From the NCBI GenBank assembly GCA_027859055.1, contig JAQIBO010000471.1:1-8103 (forward strand): a stretch of DNA of 8,103 nt, written 5' to 3'. Below, piece after piece: positions 4,751-8,103 of this stretch (the stretch's first letter is position 1; every line of letters begins with the position of its first letter). The position numbers were made by a program, and so were the translations under genes. The notes under the pieces were generated by a model that saw only the letters and a list, made by a program, of their open reading frames with translations, did not search any database and was not told the DNA's origin. Source of the stretch: Spirochaeta sp. (lineage in GTDB: Bacteria > Spirochaetota > Spirochaetia > DSM-27196 > Alkalispirochaetaceae).

Positions 4751-5994
4751 AACTGTTTCGCACTGACGCAGTTGGCGTTTTCGTGGACCGTCCCAACCGT
4801 TTCATCGTCGTCGCGCAGCTATCGAATGGCACCGTAGTTCGTGCCCATGTGGCAAATCCGGGGCGCATGTGGGAGCTTCTGTACCCGGGAACCGAGCTGT
4901 TGCTTCAACGCGCCTCCGTCCCCGCCGCTACCTCCGTCCCCGCGGCTACCGCGGTTGTAACCGATGGAAAAGGCCGAAAAACGGAATGGTCCGTGGTGGC
5001 GGTGCGTCGCAGGAGGGACGGAGCAATCATTCCCGTCGTTTCGGCAAGCGCAAACCGGATCGCCCGGGAACTTATTCTGCCGGAGTTGTATCCGGATATG
5101 GTCGAACTACGCGCAGAAGTCAGTCCGCCGAATCTATCGCGTCCCACGGATCAATCGACACGGGCTTCTCACATATTCACCGATAAACAGGACAATACCA
5201 GTCGGTTCGATTTTCTGGTAACGACTCCACGAACCCGGGCGTTTGTGGAAGTGAAAAGCTGCACCCTCGTGGCGCATGGTGTTGCAATGTTTCCCGATGC
5301 CGCATCGGCGCGTGCGCGCAAACACGTGTCCGAACTGGCCGCGATGGCGGCGTACGATCGTGTCGTTTTGTTCGTCGTTCATGGCCCGCCTCCAGACCGC
5401 TTCAGCCCCGACGTCCATACGGACCCGGATTTCGCGGTTGCGCTTCGCGATGCGGCCGGCCGGGGGGTACAGATTCGAGTTGCTTCCGTCGAAACAACGG
5501 AGGACGGAAACAACGATCTCACAAGTACTGCAATACCGGTTGACTGGCATCCGGTTGGTGCCGTCGATGAGGATACAGGCGCTTATGTGGTTCACCTTCG
5601 TCTTGACCGTCCACGCACCTTCGCAATAGGCGCTCTTGGGGAGCACTCGTTTTCGCCGGGGCACTATCTGTACGTGGGATCCGCGCGGGGTGTCATGCGC
5701 TCACGGACCGGACGGCATCTGCAAAAACGAAAACGGCATCACTGGCATATCGATTATCTGCGCGACGCTGCGGATTGGGCCACGGTCTACCGGGTCCACT
5801 CACGGAACGAACTTGAATGCACAATCGCGACGTTGTTCACCGAATTTCTGTCCCTGCCGGTAACGGGGTTCGGGTCCAGTGATTGCGAGTGTCCCAGCCA
5901 TCTGTTCTTTTCGCCCGGTGATCCTCGCCGGAACCAGCGGTTCGTCGAGGCGATGATGTATGTTCGCCACGTCCTTGCCTTCCTGCGGACGTAG
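4747..5994 (+). CDS. sfsA: SfsA DNA/RNA nuclease fused to a C-terminal DUF123 GIY-YIG domain
   Basis: The protein is 415 aa with two domains. Residues 1-250 are SfsA: RPNRFIV (15-21), AHVANPGRMWELLYPG (33-48), SRFDFLV (152-158), the nuclease-like VEVKSCTLV (167-175) and FPDA..ARARKHVSEL (182-197). Asp155, Glu168 and Lys170 are the likely PD-(D/E)XK-type residues. Residues about 270-390 are a complete DUF123 domain: GAYVVHL (278-284), GHYLYVGSARG (305-315), RTGRHL (320-325), HHWHIDYLRDA (331-341), ELECTIA (355-361) and GFGSSDCECPSHLFF (374-388). SfsA alone is about 230-240 aa, and both domains normally occur as separate proteins. E. coli SfsA, first named for sugar-fermentation stimulation, has been reported to have nuclease activity. 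Two SfsA loops are enlarged: a SVPAAT repeat at 56-68 and a polar stretch at 125-151. Translation is probably coupled to thpR through ATGA. The gene ends 39 bp from the convergent mnmE stop, with no clear terminator. Confidence 0.92.
   Translation: MKLFRTDAVGVFVDRPNRFIVVAQLSNGTVVRAHVANPGRMWELLYPGTELLLQRASVPAATSVPAATAVVTDGKGRKTEWSVVAVRRRRDGAIIPVVSASANRIARELILPELYPDMVELRAEVSPPNLSRPTDQSTRASHIFTDKQDNTSRFDFLVTTPRTRAFVEVKSCTLVAHGVAMFPDAASARARKHVSELAAMAAYDRVVLFVVHGPPPDRFSPDVHTDPDFAVALRDAAGRGVQIRVASVETTEDGNNDLTSTAIPVDWHPVGAVDEDTGAYVVHLRLDRPRTFAIGALGEHSFSPGHYLYVGSARGVMRSRTGRHLQKRKRHHWHIDYLRDAADWATVYRVHSRNELECTIATLFTEFLSLPVTGFGSSDCECPSHLFFSPGDPRRNQRFVEAMMYVRHVLAFLRT
4913..4948. repeat. 18-nt tandem repeat in sfsA (CCTCCGTCCCCGCCGCTA, two copies)
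   Basis: Copies at 4913-4930 and 4931-4948 differ at one base. Each contains CTCCGTCCCC, the reverse complement of the GGGGACGGAG core seen in thpR and mnmG. The 18-nt period keeps the frame and encodes SVPAAT twice (residues 57-68), just after the conserved PG.ELLLQ strand of SfsA. The coding sense is opposite to that in thpR, so selection on one particular peptide cannot explain the similarity. Confidence 0.85.
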
Positions 5995-6033
5995 AACTCG
6001 GGCTGACGTCGCGACGCCGATGCACCTGACACG

Positions 6034-7422
6034 CTACTTGCCGACGCAAAACCCGCTGAATACGGCGTCGAGAACATCTTCGGAGGTCACCTCTCCGATA
6101 ATTTCTCCGAGCGCGTGGAGCGCTTCCTGCAGATCAACGCTGATCGCATCCACCGGCATACCCGCGGCCAGCCCCGTGGCGACATCGTCGAGCGCGACGA
6201 CCGCCCGTTCGAGAAGGTTCTTCTGCCGCAACGAGTCGATCACCGGCGCACCGGATCGCTCAGGTTGTACGGGGCCGATCTCGGCAACGATCCGCTCCAC
6301 CAGCGCATCGACCCCTTCCATCGTCGTCGCACTGACCCGGCTGAACGGGGAGCCCCCGGAGACCGGCGGTGGTTCTTTGCAGCCAGGCACGTCGATCTTG
6401 TTCCAGACCGGAATCAGTCGAGATGCGGTGGAAGTCGGTCCATCGCCGTCCCATCCGAGCTCCGCAAGGATCTGGTCGTCCTCAGCGGTCATCCCTGTCG
6501 TTCCGTCGACGAGATACACCACCACGTCTGTGCCGCGAACGACGGTTCGCGTCCGACGGATACCTTCTTCTTCAATCGTTTCGGAGGTCTCCCGTAAACC
6601 GGCGGTATCGTAAATCTCGACCGGAATACCCCGAAAGTCGACGCGGCTGCTGATATAGTCCCGCGTTGTACCGTGAATATCGCTGACGATCGCGCGGTCC
6701 TCTTTGAGAAACGCGTTGAAGAGCGACGACTTTCCCGCGTTGGTCTGCCCGGCGATGGCGACACTGACTCCTTCCTGGTAGAGTCGCCCGGTCCGATAAC
6801 TGCCTGCCAACGCGCTCAGACGGGCGCGGGCCGCGGCAACAGTCTTTGGATCGATCGGTATCTCCCCGGTTTCCTCCTCAGGATAGTCGAGCTGAATCGC
6901 AACACGTGCCATAATCTGGACAAGATCGTCCGTAATCCCGCGCACCGTCGCTTCGATGCTGCCGCCAAGCCGCCGAAGCGCCATTTCGTGGCCCACAGCG
7001 GTCTGCGAACTGACAATTTCCTGGACCGCCTCGGCCCGGGTAAGATCGATCTTTCCTGCAAGAAACGCGCGTTGCGTGAACTCTCCGGGATCGGCCGGCC
7101 GGAATCCGTTGCGAAACAGGATATCAAGAATTCGGCGAATCCCGGGAACGCTCCCATGGCAGGAGATCTCGGCGACGTCCTCACCGGTATAACTGTGGGG
7201 GCCCCGAAACACGGCAATTACCACCTCATCAACGGCCAGGCCGCTATCGGGATCGATGACGGTTGCCCGTTTGATTCGCCCACCCGGTATCGCCGCGATC
7301 GCATCCGGCCGGTCGGTCAGCAGGGCAAGAGACTCGATACAGCGATCGCCACTCGTCCGGATAACGGCAAGGGCCCCGCTTGCGAACGGCGTTGCCAGAG
7401 CCGCAATCAGATCGTGTTCCAT
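6034..7422 (-). CDS. mnmE: tRNA uridine-5-carboxymethylaminomethyl(34) synthesis GTPase MnmE (TrmE)
   Basis: MnmE is the GTPase partner of MnmG in wobble U34 modification. From ATG 7422 it is 462 aa, the family norm. Residues 1-120 are the formyl-THF-binding dimerisation domain, opening DLIAALATPFASGALAVIR, with GPHSYTGED (74-82) and CHGSV (88-92). A helical domain flanks the inserted G domain. G motifs are GQTNAGKS (225-232), TTRD (252-255), DTAG (272-275) and NKID (341-344), with VSATT (363-367) as the likely G5. The protein ends in FCVGK, including the catalytic C-[ILV]-G-K. Two loops in the G domain look enlarged, at about 325-333 and 346-359. Upstream in-frame ATGs at 7464 and 7479 exist, but homology favours 7422, and the longer forms would overlap the divergent gene. 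No clear ribosome binding site precedes any of them. mnmG follows on the same strand, separated by the antisense thpR-sfsA pair. Confidence 0.97.
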   Translation of the reverse strand: MEHDLIAALATPFASGALAVIRTSGDRCIESLALLTDRPDAIAAIPGGRIKRATVIDPDSGLAVDEVVIAVFRGPHSYTGEDVAEISCHGSVPGIRRILDILFRNGFRPADPGEFTQRAFLAGKIDLTRAEAVQEIVSSQTAVGHEMALRRLGGSIEATVRGITDDLVQIMARVAIQLDYPEEETGEIPIDPKTVAAARARLSALAGSYRTGRLYQEGVSVAIAGQTNAGKSSLFNAFLKEDRAIVSDIHGTTRDYISSRVDFRGIPVEIYDTAGLRETSETIEEEGIRRTRTVVRGTDVVVYLVDGTTGMTAEDDQILAELGWDGDGPTSTASRLIPVWNKIDVPGCKEPPPVSGGSPFSRVSATTMEGVDALVERIVAEIGPVQPERSGAPVIDSLRQKNLLERAVVALDDVATGLAAGMPVDAISVDLQEALHALGEIIGEVTSEDVLDAVFSGFCVGK

Positions 7423-7446
7423 AGGATGCAGAACGTATCGCGCATC

Positions 7447-7455
7447 TGGTACAAT
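7447..7455 (+). promoter_or_regulatory. Candidate extended -10 (TGGTACAAT) for the phosphodiesterase gene
   Basis: TG at 7447-7448, one base, then TACAAT at 7450-7455 (5 of 6 to TATAAT). No convincing -35 is visible. Predicted initiation is at about 7462, one base before the ATG, which would make the mRNA leaderless. This agrees with the lack of any purine-rich ribosome binding site before that ATG. It lies within the 40-bp gap between mnmE and this gene. Confidence 0.4.
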
Positions 7456-7462
7456 GGCAAGC

Positions 7463-8103
7463 ATGGTGGATATTGACATCGCAACGGCCCTTGATCAGGC
7501 GCGCCACACCGGTAATCCCCTGGTATTCGGGCACCGAGGCTGTGCCGCTGTTGCACTCGAGAATACGATACCCGCTTTCTCACGCGCCCGAACCGACGGT
7601 GTTCCCGCGGTGGAACTGGACATTCAGCTTTCCGCAGATCACCGCATCGTGGTTTTTCACGATCGCGACCTCCAGCGCCTGGGCGGATCACCGGAGCAGA
7701 TCGCAACCAGTTCCAGCGCCGATCTTGCCACTGCCGACCTTGCCGATGCCCGCCGCGGCCTCGCCGCCCGGGGAGTTCCGCTCCTTTCCGATGTGATTGA
7801 GACGTTGGGCTCGGATATGTATATCGATATCGAGATAAAGACCTACGCGGAGATTTCTGAATTGATCGCGGAATCCCTCGCAACGTGTATTCAGCAACAC
7901 GATATTGCAGATCGCGTCATCGTCTCTTCTTTTGATCCGCGGCGGGTTCGGCGGTTCCATCAGGTAGCAGCGCAGTACGGTGGGAAACTCGCTGCCATTC
8001 CGGGCGCTGCGATTTATGCCCGTTCCCCTGATGTGCCATGGATCCTCCGACGGGGGGCGGGACGCTTCCTCGGCGGCGGGCGCCTACGGAAACCCTCATG
8101 GAA
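7463..8103 (+). CDS. Glycerophosphodiester phosphodiesterase, 5' part (runs off the right edge)
   Basis: An open frame runs from ATG 7463 to the window end without a stop: 213 codons of a family usually 240-300 aa long. It is a GDPD TIM barrel, which hydrolyses glycerophosphodiesters to glycerol-3-phosphate and an alcohol using a divalent metal. Catalytic and metal residues are visible: GHRG (23-26, His24 and Arg25), ENT (33-35), VELDIQ (50-55, Glu51 and Asp53), VVFHD (63-67, His66) and YIDIEIK (120-126, Glu124 and Lys126). Later strands include VIVSSFDP and a GAGRFLGGG segment near the edge. No signal peptide or lipobox is seen at the N-terminus, so it looks cytosolic (UgpQ-like) rather than an exported GlpQ-type protein. 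It is divergent from mnmE, with 40 bp between the start codons. Confidence 0.92.
   Translation, partial: MVDIDIATALDQARHTGNPLVFGHRGCAAVALENTIPAFSRARTDGVPAVELDIQLSADHRIVVFHDRDLQRLGGSPEQIATSSSADLATADLADARRGLAARGVPLLSDVIETLGSDMYIDIEIKTYAEISELIAESLATCIQQHDIADRVIVSSFDPRRVRRFHQVAAQYGGKLAAIPGAAIYARSPDVPWILRRGAGRFLGGGRLRKPSW

Noticed and set aside
5015..5023. GGGACGGAG in sfsA as another repeat copy
   Set aside because: It lacks the first G of the core, is not tandem and encodes RDGA in an ordinary part of SfsA, so chance is a sufficient explanation.
6007..6016. 10-nt palindrome CGTCGCGACG between sfsA and mnmE
   Set aside because: It has no loop or T-run for a terminator, and short palindromes of G and C are common in this composition; no operator could be argued.
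6673..7476. 267-codon open frame on the plus strand within mnmE
   Set aside because: It is antisense to mnmE, including its G-domain motifs, overlaps the start of the genuine phosphodiesterase gene in another frame, and its translation matches no family I know.
7464..7479. Upstream ATG starts for mnmE (7464 or 7479)
   Set aside because: They add residues before the conserved DLIAALATP opening, have no good ribosome binding site, and would overlap the phosphodiesterase start.

Overview
The window looks like chromosomal housekeeping DNA from a GC-rich spirochaete, probably a free-living Spirochaeta-like lineage. This rests mainly on MnmG. Its long uninterrupted blocks (TIGKLSCNP, QFRVLN.SRGPAVQAPRAQADK, GPRYCPSIEDK, RHQIFIEPEG) resemble what I remember of Borrelia and Treponema MnmG more than the proteobacterial form. 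I could not run a search, so the placement is inference.

Layout, left to right. (1) The 3' end of an ArfB-type ribosome-rescue hydrolase. (2) A 160-bp gap holding a 14-nt tandem repeat, then a membrane-anchored SIMPL (DUF541) protein. (3) A possible very small ORF, then a flavin-reductase-like FMN protein with a textbook ribosome binding site. (4) mnmG on the minus strand. (5) A divergent two-gene operon: thpR/ligT (RNA 2',3'-cyclic phosphodiesterase), overlapping by ATGA with a fused SfsA nuclease plus DUF123 GIY-YIG protein. (6) mnmE on the minus strand. (7) The 5' part of a divergent glycerophosphodiester phosphodiesterase that runs off the right edge.

How the genes fit together. Most of the window concerns translation and RNA: ArfB rescues stalled ribosomes, MnmE and MnmG together modify U34 of the tRNA wobble position, and ThpR and SfsA act on nucleic acids. 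mnmE and mnmG lie on the same strand in the order commonly seen for a trmE-gidA pair, but an antisense thpR-sfsA operon of about 2 kb sits between them. The thpR-sfsA pairing also occurs in E. coli.

The most unusual signals are three. First, a short element with core GGGGACGGAG (CTCCGTCCCC) recurs in an intergenic gap and, in frame, inside mnmG (twice), thpR (tandem) and sfsA (tandem, opposite orientation), in segments that look like extra loops. Second, SfsA is fused to a complete DUF123 GIY-YIG domain. Third, the mnmG/thpR divergent region contains a near-perfect symmetric extended -10 (TGnTATnATAnCA) that could fire both ways. No rRNA, tRNA, CRISPR array, transposase or clear hairpin terminator was found.
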